A DNA stretch of 64,000 nt from contig CAJINV010000008.1 in NCBI GenBank assembly GCA_905178155.1, forward strand, positions 4,142,793-4,206,792, in the 5' to 3' direction. A program made the position numbers and the translations under genes. Shown here in pieces: positions 20,927-31,878 of this stretch. How positions within the stretch are numbered: the first letter of the stretch is position 1; each line of letters opens with the position of its first letter. Under the pieces are notes generated by a model. That model searched no databases, was not told where the DNA came from, and saw nothing but the letters and a program-made list of their open reading frames with translations. The DNA comes from Amoebophrya sp. A120 (taxonomy: Eukaryota > Sar > Dinophyceae > Syndiniales > Amoebophryaceae).

Positions 20927-23900
20927 ATGCCAACGCAAATTGTGCACCTAGTGCGTCGTGCCCGCTCCTGCAATTCATGCTCCTGTCCTCACACGGCAAC
21001 TGCGGCAATGATGGTGCAGCAAGTTGAGTCGTCAACTAAAATGTTTCCTCTTTCTAAAAGAGGGGTTGCAGTTGCAACCACAACGAGACGGCGCACCGTC
21101 GTTGCCTTAATTTCGTGTCTCTTCAGTGGAATTATCACACACTTTAGTTTTCGCACCTGCTCACCCTCTAGTGTACTACTGCTCGCGGAAGCCGCCGAGC
21201 AGGACGAACAACAAAAATCACAAATAGACGAGGAAACAAGCCGGGACCATGAGCATGTGGATGGACGAGGAGGACCAGAGACACCAGCAGCACCCAGCGT
21301 CCCGAGCGACGACGGGTGGACGACCGAGACCAAGGAGAAGAAGGTCCAGTACTCGTTTGGGATGAACTGGGACAATTTTGCCGACTGGATTACGGTGTCC
21401 ACCGACGAAGACTCCCTGGATGGCGTCTCCTTGCAGCACAGGCTGAACCCGGTGATTGGCCAACTGCAGACGGACTTTGACCTGTCCCACTTTAAAGAAA
21501 AATCCTTCCTCGACCTCGGATGCGGCTCCGGCCTGCTGTCCACCGCCGCCCGGCAGCTCGGCGCGAAGCACATCGTCTCCGTGGACGTGCAGCCCAAATC
21601 TTTGTCCGCCACCCACAAACTGCGGAATTGGGCGTTTTTCCGCGACCCCCACGTGCAAGGCGAGAAGGGAGAGCTGGGCATCACCACGTTTGAGCAGGCC
21701 TATTTCTACAAATGGGAGATGAACGAGGTAAATGGGGCGTCGTACGCAGTGCAAATAGGTCTGGGTTCTTGTACGGAGAAGTTGTAACACTTGTATTTTT
21801 GCCTGTCCGGCACTCGTCCTACAAAATCTGCAATGCATGACGGACAAGAGATCATCGTGAAACGTCATGCTGCAAAAACGCAGTTTGTTTCTAGGGCCGT
21901 GCGCAATGCACATATTGAGATGCAGGCTCATAAAAACTTGATGACATACTTCCTTGGCTGCGCTTAGAAGTGCTCTCTCTCTCAGCATCATGCATAATTA
22001 ATTTATTAGCATGACAAGTTTTCGACAGACCCAGCTACATTTATTTGCCATGCATACTTCAAAAAAGACCGCCGGGGACAAGGGAAAAGCCGAGACCCAG
22101 GTGGAAGAGCCAATCTCCTTCCCGTACACGCAACTCTACGACGAAGATGGGCGGTCCTGGACCATCGTGCGCGGCAACATACTGGACCCGAAGCTGCCCG
22201 GTTTTCTGCGGTCCATTCTGGGCCTCACCGAAACCAATGAGCTTGAGCAGCAGGCGTCGCACTCCTTTTCGCTTGACGCCGGAAAAATCGTGAAACCCCC
22301 TAGTGCTGCTGCGGGAGAGAAGGATGAAAAAGACACGCCGTCCGCCGGAATGAAAAAGGGAAAAGCACCTTCTACTGCGGAACGTCAAACCTCCGAAGCT
22401 GCTGCGAAAGCAGAAGTACACAACCACGCAGCAGTGGCGTCAAACTTTGACTTAGTCTACTCCTACGGTGTGCTGCACCACACCGGCAATCTGGCCGAGG
22501 CGCTGCGCCGCGCCATCCCGCTGACCAAAGTCGCGGGCGGCCGGTGCTTCATTGCACTTTACAATCGGAGACACTGGCCCCACGAGCGCGACGACGAGTG
22601 GCTGGACTTGAAGGAGGAGTACCTCGGTAGCCGGCCGTGGCGCAAGCAGCTGATGGAGCTCTCCTACCTCTTTGCCGACCTGTTTAAGGACTTGAAATCG
22701 GAAGTCGACCGCTTCGACGCGGTCAGCGAAAAGCTCGCTCTCGCCATGTCGGTCGATAAGACCCTGGTGCGGAAGCAGAAGTGGCTCGAGCTCGACCTGG
22801 ACCCCATTTTGCGCGGCGCGTACCAACAACCGCCCGAAGTGTACCTCGGGGACCAAAGCGTGAACGCGGGGAATGGTTCCCCGCCGCGCAACGATCTTCA
22901 TCAAGATGCGGTGGCAAAGGAGGACACAAGAACGGCGTCCTCTGCTACTTCCTCTGGGAGCACCCCCGATCATGAAGAAATAGACCCTTCGCAGGGGACT
23001 GGCGCTGCGGCTCGCCAGGAAAATGAAGATCATCTTCAAGCTCAACATCACCAGGCAAAGATCAACGACAACCGGCAAGTATTGACCTTTGACGACCTGC
23101 CGGACCGGCTGCGGCAGCGGTTCATGCGGAATTTTTTGTATCAGAAATTCAACGCGAATTCGCTGGGTCGCGGCATGAGCTACCTGATCGAGGCCCGCGA
23201 CAACCTCGGCGGCTACCCGGTGGAGTACTCGCACGCCGGTTGGATGACCACGCTGCTGAAGGAGCTGTGCACAACCTGCCGCATCACCAAGATAGACGAG
23301 CTGGCAACGACCGGGTACTTGATTACCTTGACAGCGCTCGATGTGGACGAGTTGTCCGCGAACGGCGACGAGAACCTGGACCAGGAGGTGCTGCTCGAGG
23401 TTTCGCCGGAACCCTTTGGGATCAACACGCCCCAGAGTCTAGCGAAGATCAAGGACTTCAGTGTGTTTAACGTGGGCCCGAACTTCCACAACACCATTTT
23501 CACGGGTTGCTACGGAAGCAGCTCCCGCAAGTCCAACCTGCTAGCGGACGGGTGGGCAAGGTTTTGGTCGTCAAGAACGCAGAAGTCATTTTCGACGTTT
23601 CCACCTGATATAATCCCCGAAGAAGCAAAGGACAAACAAAATCATGAAGAACTACAACCTGGAAACGAGAACTCCCCCAGTGGTACAACTAGTAGCGCAG
23701 GCCTTGACATCAAGGTAGAGCAGGACCTCCTTGCGACCACGGCTTCCCGGTCGTGCTACGGCGTGTGGCGCCGGCGCCGCGCTGTGAAGGTCCTGCCGCA
23801 ACAGGTGCTGCCGATCGAGCTTTTTCTGGAAAACCAGTCCGAGGGATTGATCGGAGTGAAGTCTTTCCTGAAAGTCACGATGGAAACTGTCGGGCGGCAC

Positions 23901-26519
23901 TTGGCGGGCTACGCGTTGCACTCTCTTCTGACGAACATCGTGAGCAGCTTGCCGCCGATGGAGCAGGATCATCTTGTTCAAGGACATCAAGCAGCGGGAG
24001 GAGGAGGAGGAGAACATGATGCCGAAGCTGCAAGTAGACGGAAAACGCTGATCAACGAAATAGCAAAACGCCGGTACGCGCCCCTGTTCCTGCCACCACG
24101 ACCAGAACAGAGAGAAGCAGGACAAGATGGCTCTTCTACAACAACATCAAAAGTTAGGCATGATCTTGCGACATCAAGTACAACCGCAGGAGCATTCTAC
24201 GACGCGAGGAGGTTTTTGAAGCTTTTCCTCGAACTGGCGCAGCGGGAGCAACATGACGACCCCGCCCCCCTCACAGCCGCCGACTTCGATTTCACCTTTC
24301 TCGCCAAGGGACTGCAGATGTACTACGAAAAGTCCGTGGACCTTTCCTTCTACGAGTCGACCCGGCGGGCGTTTGGCGAAAAGTCGCTGGAGCTCTACCG
24401 CCAGCGGGTGTACGGGCGCAACCCGTTTTTCCAGGGCGCCGCGTACCTGCCCGCCGCCGAAAAGGTGGTCCAGCACCTGGGCCGCTTATTCCGCGAGCGA
24501 ACCAAGGGCGGCGTAAACGAAGAAGTTTTTCAGAGGCCGGGGAAGCAGGAGTTGCAGAACTACCTGGACAACTTGGCTGATGGGACAGAAATAAGCGAGG
24601 GAGGTACAACAACTTCTCCCGGAGATGTTGAAGAAGGTACGGCACAAGAACCAAGAGCTTCTTCTACGTCTTCTGCAAATAACTCGTCTCCCGCCCCAGC
24701 AATTAATCGTGCGAGCACAATCGCCCCCGCTGTGAAAGATCCGGCATTCCGGTGTTTTGTGGTACCACTCAGACACTTGTTCGCCGGACGAGCCGCGAGC
24801 GCGGCTGAGCTTCTATCCAAGTTGAATACAGAAAATGCGGAAAAAAGTTCCTCGACGACAGCCGGCGGCCCACAAGAACGAGAAGATGATCATAGTCAAC
24901 GGACCTCAGAAGTGGACGACACAGCACCACTGGGAACGGCGGCCGCGGACCGAGTAAAGCACGACGCCGCCCGCAAATTTTTCGATTTGCAGTACCAAAA
25001 TCCGGATCTGGACCCCGACATATCAAAATGAAAAATTACCTCCCTCCCCACATCAAAACGAAGTCTGTGATGCTGGATTTGCGTGCACAAATCGGATTTG
25101 TCTTGCTGGATCGGACTGCAGGCCCATACCGAGCCTGAGCAGAGAGGTTTTGGACTAGGTTCTTAGCATGAGAAACGTCTGCGCTGTAGGCCCAACACAG
25201 CATCACAAACCGCCTGCATAATGCGGCGGTTGTCTGTGGAGTTGCCTTCTTGCAAGACAGAGATGATTTGTGGTCGCAAATCAGCAATGCAAATTTTCTG
25301 CGACGTACCTTTTCGCTATGGGGAGGGGGGATTTTTCCTCACAATACGACACGAAGTTTCCGCACACCATCAAACTATGAATTGCAAAAATGTCTGGGTC
25401 TGCAAGATTGCAACTTGTCATGGTAAATCTGAAGCATGCAAAGATCTGTGTTGCATGAGTGCCAAAAGCGGCACACTTTTGACCAAGTTGGAAGGGAGTT
25501 TCTCATGCAGGATAGGCATGGCAGAGACCTCGCAGAGTCTGTCATGCTAAGTCCCGCACTCCAGACCTCATGCGTCATGGAAAATCTGCATGACAAGTCT
25601 ACACTTTTCCAGACCCAGACATTTTTGCATTTGATACAAACTGACCTACGACAACCACTTCGTCGGGTTCACGCCCAACGGGAAAACCGAGATAGCCGTG
25701 TTCGTCAACGACGAGAACCACTTCGAGCTGCAACTGGACAACCAGAGCGACTTTGTCAAGGACGACTGGATCGCAGACTTGAACTTTTGCAACGAGGCTT
25801 TTGCCGGGAACCGGGTGAGCGAGTACCGGGTGCTGGAATTTCGGTTTGTGGACAATGGAAACCTTCCGATAGGCGAAGAGGAAAACGAGGGAGAAGATGA
25901 TAATCAAACGTTGACGAATTATGTGGACGAAAACACCCGCGCCGGCGCCAGCGCCACAGCTGATCTTCATTATACTAGCGGCACGAATGATCTCCCTGCT
26001 GCAGCGACGAGAAATAGAAAGCCGTCGTCTTCTAGTGCTCTTTCATCTACTGCGTCTGAAACCACGACAAGTAGGAGCTCCAACAAAGATGAAATCAAGA
26101 CCCAGGCGCAGTATTCCGAGAAGCTGCTGGACTCCGCCACGCGTCGGCTGCTGCAAAAGAGCGGCAAGAAACACAAATACAGCCGGGTGGTCAAGGGAAA
26201 GACGGGTTTCGAGCAGAGCACGAAGGTCGAGGGCAAAATTTTGTACAAAACCGCTGCCGTGGTGTTCAAAGTTGCGGACGAAGACTTTCGCAAGATGAAG
26301 GAAGTACAACAAGAAGAGCGAACGGACGGGGTGGACCTCCAACTACACAAAGACGCTCATCAACAAAAAACTCAGTTCGTTTCGGTAAAAGACGAGCAGC
26401 TGGACCTGCAGTTTGCCTGGACGGACGACTTTGATCCTGATGTCTGTCTGCAAGACGAGCTGCATAAAGATTTCCTAGCGTGTCAGTCCAGGTTCGTCGA
26501 AGTTGATAACGTCATGTGA
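20927..26519 (+). CDS. Class I SAM-dependent methyltransferase fusion, 1558 residues
   Basis: Exons 20927-21742, 22062-25020, 25352-25375 and 25642-26519 total 4677 nt. All three introns are introners. A hydrophobic anchor lies near residues 57-75. Motif I FLDLGCGSGLLS is at about 194 with the acidic loop HIVSVDVQ after it. The post-motif FDLVYSYGVLHHTG is at about 401, followed by ALYNRR. GMSYLIEARDNLGGYP is at about 643, as in a bacterial-type methyltransferase group carrying GMSRWHD...GGYPFE. Low-complexity inserts split the domain. The C-terminal half, from about residue 700, matches nothing I recognise; it contains a region with FTPNGKTEIAVFVND. Substrate unknown. The domain resembles bacterial enzymes, so transfer is possible. 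Exon 3 is only 24 nt, between two introners. Confidence 0.82.
21743..22056. mobile_element. Introner, family A (old copy)
   Basis: 314 bases with TA ends. The left arm has GTGCAAATAGGTCTGGGTTC, the right arm GACAGACCCAGCTACATTTA. Flanks CGTCG and CTTCA match 3/5. Removal keeps the frame through motif-bearing sequence on both sides. Confidence 0.75.
25021..25346. mobile_element. Introner, family B
   Basis: 326 bases, exact repeat CGACA (25016-25020, 25347-25351). Inverted arms are AAAAATTACCTCCCTCCCC at the left and GGGGAGGGGGGATTTTT at the right. The interior is related to 53114-53425. Confidence 0.92.
25376..25636. mobile_element. Introner, family A, subtype A1, reversed
   Basis: 261 bases, exact repeat CAAAC (25371-25375, 25637-25641). 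The interior is the reverse complement of the A1 copies at 9724 and 51193: for example CTTGTCATGGTAAATCTGAA here answers their TTCAGATTTAGCATGACAAG. Confidence 0.93.
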
Positions 26520-27192
26520 CGACGAGGACGACGAGAAAAACAAGTGTATACTACTGTTCCAGAACTTCTTGTTGGAAGGGCGAACGAAGAAACCTCACGT
26601 ATTCAACAGTGGTCTTCGCATATGAATGTCCACTTGCCAACGACGGTTTCCAGAAGGAAAACAGAGTCTGGAGGTATTGCTGATAATGCACACGGTCTTG
26701 TTCGAGACGTTGTCCACCCATGTTTCACCCTTTGGAAGATGCCAGTGCGACCATGCGAGTCGTGCGCTCTTCTTTTGTGTAAGGGGTCTAGCGATGAAAA
26801 CATCTGCTGCTCGCCCCAAGAACCTCGGCGTAGCAGCTGCTCACCCCATAACGGCGTGCTTTTTCTGTGAGGATGAGTGTGAACATATCAAGCGCGGGTT
26901 GAGGGATAACTATCAATCGAGTTTCGCTTTTTTCTGCAACTAAGTTGTACTAAACTACTAGCTACTTCTGTTGACGGATAGAAATTCATTTACCAAGACG
27001 CAAATACCATCGCGCTTTTCGCTTCTCGTTTTCCTTTTTGTGGTGCCTGGTACCACTAAGCATCTCACTGCACCACACACGGCACGCAAGCGTCGCAAAG
27101 GAAAGGTGCGGCTTCTATGGCCGCGAATGTCATCTCGTCGGGTTTTTTGATTTTGACGTAGCAGTACAACTATTGAGATCAATAGCAAAAAG
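26520..27192. other. Intergenic, no gene seen
   Basis: Overlapping short frames on both strands have no motif. The proteorhodopsin ATG at 27193 follows. Confidence 0.45.
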
Positions 27193-30100
27193 ATGCGTCG
27201 CGCCAACCTGAATCTATCCAGTGCAAAACTATCGTACTCGTATAAATGCAAGTCTTGCATCACAAATCTTGTTCCCAAGGAAAATCAGCATTACAAATTT
27301 TATTTCTCACGCTGAGGAAATTTGTAATGCATTTATACGAGTACGATACTTTTGCAGTTCATAGAATCTCGGCGAAGACCACGTCGGGTTTTCCTTCGAG
27401 CTCCTATCGATTGCAAAAATGTCTGGGTCTGGGAGATTGCGATATTTGTCATGCTAGTCTGGTATGACTTTATATCTGTATTGCGTGGCCGCGAAGAGCT
27501 CCTCTTCCCTGTCTTGCAAAAATGCGGTTTCTCATGCGGAGTGCGCAACTCACTGAGAACAACAAAAAAACTTGTCATGCTGGGCAGCGCATTACAGTGT
27601 GCTCACTATTCCCTTCCTTGCATCACAAGTTTCCAGCCCCAGACATTTTTGCAGTTGATAGCTGCTCACGGGTTGCATGTTGGCGATCGCGGTCTTCTCG
27701 GGGCTGCAGGCAGTCCTTGTTCCGCGGGAGTGGTGCGTGGTAATGGTTTTGGTCGGTGGAGTCACTTTGGTTTCCTACGTGCAATACACCAATATGCGGG
27801 ACCAGTGGGACGAAAGCAGATTCGTTCCGGTCGCGGCAAGATACATGGATATGCAATGCAAATAGAATCGAAGATCTGTCGTGTCTTCTACGGTTGTGAA
27901 GATCATGTTAGACTAGTTCGAAGGTCGTGACAAGATGGATCTGGTCGTAAGTGAAAAAATAATACCCGAACAGGTCGTGCTGGAAGTAGGGAGTTTATCT
28001 ATCATGCGATTTATTGCGAATCGTATTGAATCTGTAGTATGTAAGTCGAAGTTGTGTGCAGTGGCTTGTCAACATACCCTACTCGCTGCCGTAGATTGAT
28101 AGTCGACCACCTCCAGCTGTTGTTACTAACAACGCAAGAATAATCAGCGTCTCGTATGATCACCATTACGTGCATCCTTCTAGAAGACCCGGACAACATA
28201 TTTGCATTTGATAATTCATTGGTGCGATTTATTTTGTTGGCGTGCTTCTGGTGCGTGGTCGTGGACGTGGATGCGCAAGCAGCAGCAAAGATTATTTCCT
28301 GTCATCTTCATTATGCCTCGCTGGATGAGTGAGAATGCCAAAGTTGTCGTTTTGTTTCCACAACAAGGGCACCAAGTCCTAGTACTAGAGCGCAAAGCAG
28401 CACATTGTCACAAGTACAAGTTGCAAAAAACACACCAGGATCGTCACCATTCCGCTGCAATTAGTCGAATTCTACCTGCTGTTGAAAGTGGCCACTCCGC
28501 CGCCCGAGGAGCATAAAAAGAACACCAATTCCCACTTCGTACAACATCAACAAGAAGTCCGCCCCAGTCTCTGTGCCCGTATCCTCCTCGCGGCACTGTC
28601 CATGCTCGCTTTCGGCTACATGGGGGAGACGGAGGTGATGTCTCTGTGGCCGGCCTTTTCCGCGAGTTTGTTTTCCTGGCTGTTCATCGTATACGAGGTC
28701 TACTTATCAACTGTAAAAATGTCTGGGTCTGGAAGAATTCATGTTTGTCATGCTTGTCTGGCATGACTCTTAAATCTGTCATGCACGGTACCCAAGAGCT
28801 ATGTTTTTCTGTGATGCAGAAGCGCAGTTTGTCATGCGGAATAGGCAACACCGAGGAGCTCAGAAACTTGTCATGCTGAGCCAGCATTTGGAGCCTCATC
28901 ATGAGACGCCACCCAGCATCACAAGTTTCCAGACCCAGACATTTTTACATTTGATACTACTCTGGCGATGCCTCGGTGATCGCGAACAACCTGGCGGCGG
29001 GTATCTAATGCAAAAGTATCGTATTCGTACTAATTGCGTATATGCATTACAAATCTTTGTTTCAAGGCACATCCGCATTACAAATTTAATTTGTAATGCT
29101 ACGTCAATTTGTAATGCATTTATACGAGTACGATACTTTTGCAGTTCATAGCGGGGAAAGCGCGGCAGTGGCTCTTGGAGAAGGAGCAGCGCCGGGCAGA
29201 TAGGGAAGAAACGCAGAAGGAGCTGATGAGGAAACTGAAAAACATGAGCAAGACACTCGTGACGGACGAGGAAATCGCGGAAAAGAACCGCCTGATGGCC
29301 GCCTTACTGCAGTTGCAGCAGGACGACATGATCCATAGTACCACAGGAGCACCAACTTCTACCGCCGGGACGAGGACCACTTCATCTTCCGAGTTGGAAG
29401 ATATCAACTACGACGATTTTACGCCTCCCGTCGCGGTGCAGGCCTTCGATTCGCTGCGAAAAATTCTGCTCTTCGGGTGGTCACTGTATCCGCTGCGCCC
29501 GGTGTTTTCGAGGTACGTTTGGAACCACGACGAGCACTCGGATATTTCCCTGCAGACCCAGCAGGAGCGCATGAATGGACTGTACAACTTGGGCGACCTC
29601 ATCAACAAAGTTTTCTTCGTATCCATCAGGAAAAAAATGTGTCCGTGTAGCTGTAGGTGTTCGGGTGGCAGCATGTTGACAAATTTGTTCTGCATAAGGA
29701 CAAAGAAATCTAGTCATGCACAGCTGGCACGTGGTCCACGTGAAAACAAAAGCAAAACGTATTCACATTCGTATGAAACAGCAATAGGACAACTCCATGG
29801 TTGGCTAGCATAGCAAGAGTAACTGTGTTGCATGCTTTGCATATACACACTTTTTCTCTCGCGATACCCTGGCATCGCCGTGTACTCCGTCGCGGGGTCG
29901 CTCGAGCAGGAGGAACTCCAGCGCGTTTTCCGGGTGCGCAAGCTGGAAAACACGATTCTGAAGAAGTGGTTTCGCGAGTTGAAGCAAGCCGGCATCGTAT
30001 CCTAGAGAAAAACTGTGTAAGGGTAACTTTGTGTTGCAGAAAATGCAAAACCGTTACACTTGTCATGCTGGACATGCATCAGAGGCTATTTTGGTATATG

Positions 30101-30594
30101 TTTTCAAGTGCAAGCTACGCATGACAGGTTTTCTGTGTCATGCAGAGCAAACTTGTGATGCTATTTCTCCAAGAAACTTACACTTACACACTTTTTTCCT
30201 TGGATACATCGTCGGCAAAAAGTACCGAGGCCACTGTTTGAAGGAATGGCTAGGCCTGGAAGAGGATGGTGGTGGTTCTTTTTCAACCGCACTTTGGACC
30301 ACGGCGACCTCGATGGATGGTAATCCTCGAGGTCTTAAAAGCGATTCACTCTTCGCCAGTGAGGAGCAAAAGCGGATGAAAGAGAGTGGGTACCGGGAGG
30401 TGGTCGTGAAAAACATCCCGCCGGCACTGGCGATCAAGCTGTCGCAGCAGAGAAAACGCTACGAACAGCAGCGGTTCTTCAGTCACATTTATTCCGGACA
30501 AGAAGAACATCTCCAGGGAGGTGGTCGTGGCGAAAAAAACGGCTTGTTGGGACCTCCGCTACCTTTCTATGTGTTTGATGAAAAATCTGGGTAG
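27193..30594 (+). CDS. Proteorhodopsin-like retinal protein 1
   Basis: Nine exons (27193-27214, 27369-27404, 27666-27849, 28219-28221, 28439-28704, 28962-29001, 29156-29619, 29872-29997, 30212-30594) total 1524 nt, giving 507 residues. Seven introns are introners; 28222-28438 is GT-AG. It is a seven-helix type I rhodopsin of the proteorhodopsin group. RYMDW carries the proton acceptor Asp81, VEFYLLL the donor Glu92, GYMGE the helix-D/E glutamate, and YNLGDLINKVFF the retinal Lys335. Gln89 sits at the spectral tuning site (residue 105 in marine green proteorhodopsin), predicting blue absorption. The position of proteorhodopsin His75 is Gln59. Unusual additions are a charged helical E-F loop of about 110 residues (171-280) and a polar C-tail of about 155. 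Probable role: light-driven proton pumping across a membrane, which membrane unknown. Confidence 0.9.
27215..27363. mobile_element. Introner, family D
   Basis: 149 bases, exact repeat GAATC (27210-27214, 27364-27368). Inverted arms TATCGTACTCGTATAAATGC and its complement. A second family-D copy of the same length lies 1.8 kb downstream in the same gene. Confidence 0.95.
27405..27660. mobile_element. Introner, family A, subtype A2
   Basis: 256 bases, flanked by GCTCC (27400-27404) and GCTGC (27661-27665). Removal gives SFELLTGCMLAIAV in the first transmembrane helix. Confidence 0.92.
27850..28213. mobile_element. Introner, family A (old copy), beside a 3-base exon
   Basis: 364 bases with TA ends. 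The right arm is ACAACATATTTGCATTTGATA-like and the left arm TATGCAATGCAAATA. Flanks ATGGA and ATTCA match 3/5. Removal yields GAT for the conserved Asp, leaving only TTG (28219-28221) before the next GT donor. Confidence 0.75.
28705..28956. mobile_element. Introner, family A, subtype A2
   Basis: 252 bases, exact repeat CTACT (28700-28704, 28957-28961). Nearly the same sequence as 16597-16848, including internal CTTGTCATGCTGAGCCAGCA. Confidence 0.95.
29002..29150. mobile_element. Introner, family D
   Basis: 149 bases, exact repeat GCGGG (28997-29001, 29151-29155). The right arm is identical to that of 27215-27363; the left arm is slightly diverged. Confidence 0.95.
29620..29866. mobile_element. 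Introner, family C (diverged)
   Basis: 247 bases with TA ends. The left arm has GTGTCCGTGTAGCTG, the right arm ACACACTTTTTCTC. Flanks CTTCG and CCCTG are decayed. Removal gives NKVFFGIAVYSVAGS, matching NKVAFGLAIYYAAGS in the paralogue. Confidence 0.82.
29998..30206. mobile_element. Introner, family C
   Basis: 209 bases, exact repeat CATCG (29993-29997, 30207-30211). Left arm AAAACTGTGTAAGGGTAAC, right arm TTACACTTACACACTTTTT. Internal TTGTCATGC and GCATGACAGG words are present. Confidence 0.93.
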
Positions 30595-30831
30595 AAGGTG
30601 GGGATAGATCATACTTAATATCATTCTTTCAGTTGAGTACAACTGGAGTTGTTGTAGCCTACATAAGTTGTATTAGGGTGTTTTTCAGGAGATGACAGGA
30701 TCATGCAAATCGAAGTCTCTTACTTCTGCGATAAAATAACAGGAATAGATCTAAGCATTAGATGGTGATAGTCAACATAGGTAGTAGCGGTAGGAGCACC
30801 ACTTCTGCTTTAACAAGTCATTGCCTTCACA

Positions 30832-31878
30832 ATGGGACAACATATGCATCCCCGTGAACGAATGAAACTGCGAAGTAAGGGAACATGAACTACAAGCTGA
30901 ATTTTACAATTCATTATTCCATTCCTGTACTGATGCACCAGCTTCTGTCATTTGCAAGCGCAATTGGAAGATCTTCTAGAAACCACCCGTACTACCATTT
31001 TTTCTTTCTACTACGAAAGTCTCGACTTCTTGAAACTCGAGCCGAGGCGGAGAGTAGTAGAAAAGGTGGAAATACATCAATTAGGACGTCGTGGAGCGGC
31101 GGTCGCGACACCACACCCCATCAACGCAGCTTCTTATAATTTTCCAGCGCAAAATTACGCGGCCGCTTCATGGACAACTTCTGGCGGACGGGGGCCGCCT
31201 ACTCGTCCTGTGACTACATTTTTTTCAGCTACAACGAGCAAGCTAATATCCTCCGCACCCCCGACGCCGTGGAGAATGATTGGAGGCCACGCAAACCCGC
31301 CAGCTAGCGTCGCTTTCTCCCAAGAACCCCCAATGTTGTTGCACCATGATCATCTGCCTGGCGCGATAACAGGATTATCGAACATGAATGCGCCGGAACA
31401 CGCTGCATCTACGTCGGTAGCGGCACGTTCAGTCCTTCCCAGCGACATGAACGTCACGTCTCTACCACCTGCTCAAGCTGCTGGTATACCTGGCCCGGGC
31501 GAAAATCCGCTGTACGAAGGTCGTGGACATACTGTGCCGCCAGTGGTTCGATTCGCGGACCGCGGTCGTTCCGGCGGTAAGAAAAGTGCGACAAGAACTG
31601 GAACTGCTACTACTAGTATTTCACCAAGTAGAACGGAGGCGGACCTGCAAGGCGGGTCGTTGATGTCGCAACTGCATGACTGGAGTTGTCGACCTCTACC
31701 GCAGGAGCAGCCTCCTCTTGTGCAAAACAAGAAGGTAGGCCAAAAAGTATATGCGTCGGCGTCGGCGTCGGCGTCCCCAGGTGCAGGTGAACATGAAAAC
31801 GACACGACCAGCCGCGGTCTGCAACAACCCAACGAGTTTTCCTTCGCAGAACAAGGAGTGACCGATATTAAGTCGTAA
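30832..31878 (+). CDS. Hypothetical Ser/Pro/Ala-rich protein between the rhodopsins
   Basis: Two exons, 30832-30874 and 30959-31878, join through a GT-AG intron (GTAAGG donor, TTTGCAAG acceptor), giving 963 nt and 320 residues. The first about 50 residues are helical (TQLEDLLETTRTTIF, FYYESLDFLKLEPR). The rest is low-complexity, rich in Ala, Ser, Pro and Thr. It includes a four-fold GCGTCG microsatellite (about 31753-31775) read as alternating Ala-Ser. No family recognised. It separates two paralogous rhodopsins, so the duplication is not a simple adjacent tandem or this gene inserted later. Confidence 0.55.
31753..31776. repeat. GCGTCG hexanucleotide microsatellite
   Basis: Four nearly perfect GCGTCG units within the coding region of the preceding hypothetical gene, translated as Ala-Ser repeats. 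Confidence 0.8.

Noticed and set aside
26544-26943. Overlapping 105-108-codon frames between the methyltransferase and rhodopsin 1
   Set aside because: Frames on both strands are equally long, with no motif or splice signals linking them to neighbours.
30595-30831. Regulatory region between rhodopsin 1 and the following gene
   Set aside because: AT-rich, but no motif that could be tied to a known promoter or terminator in this lineage.
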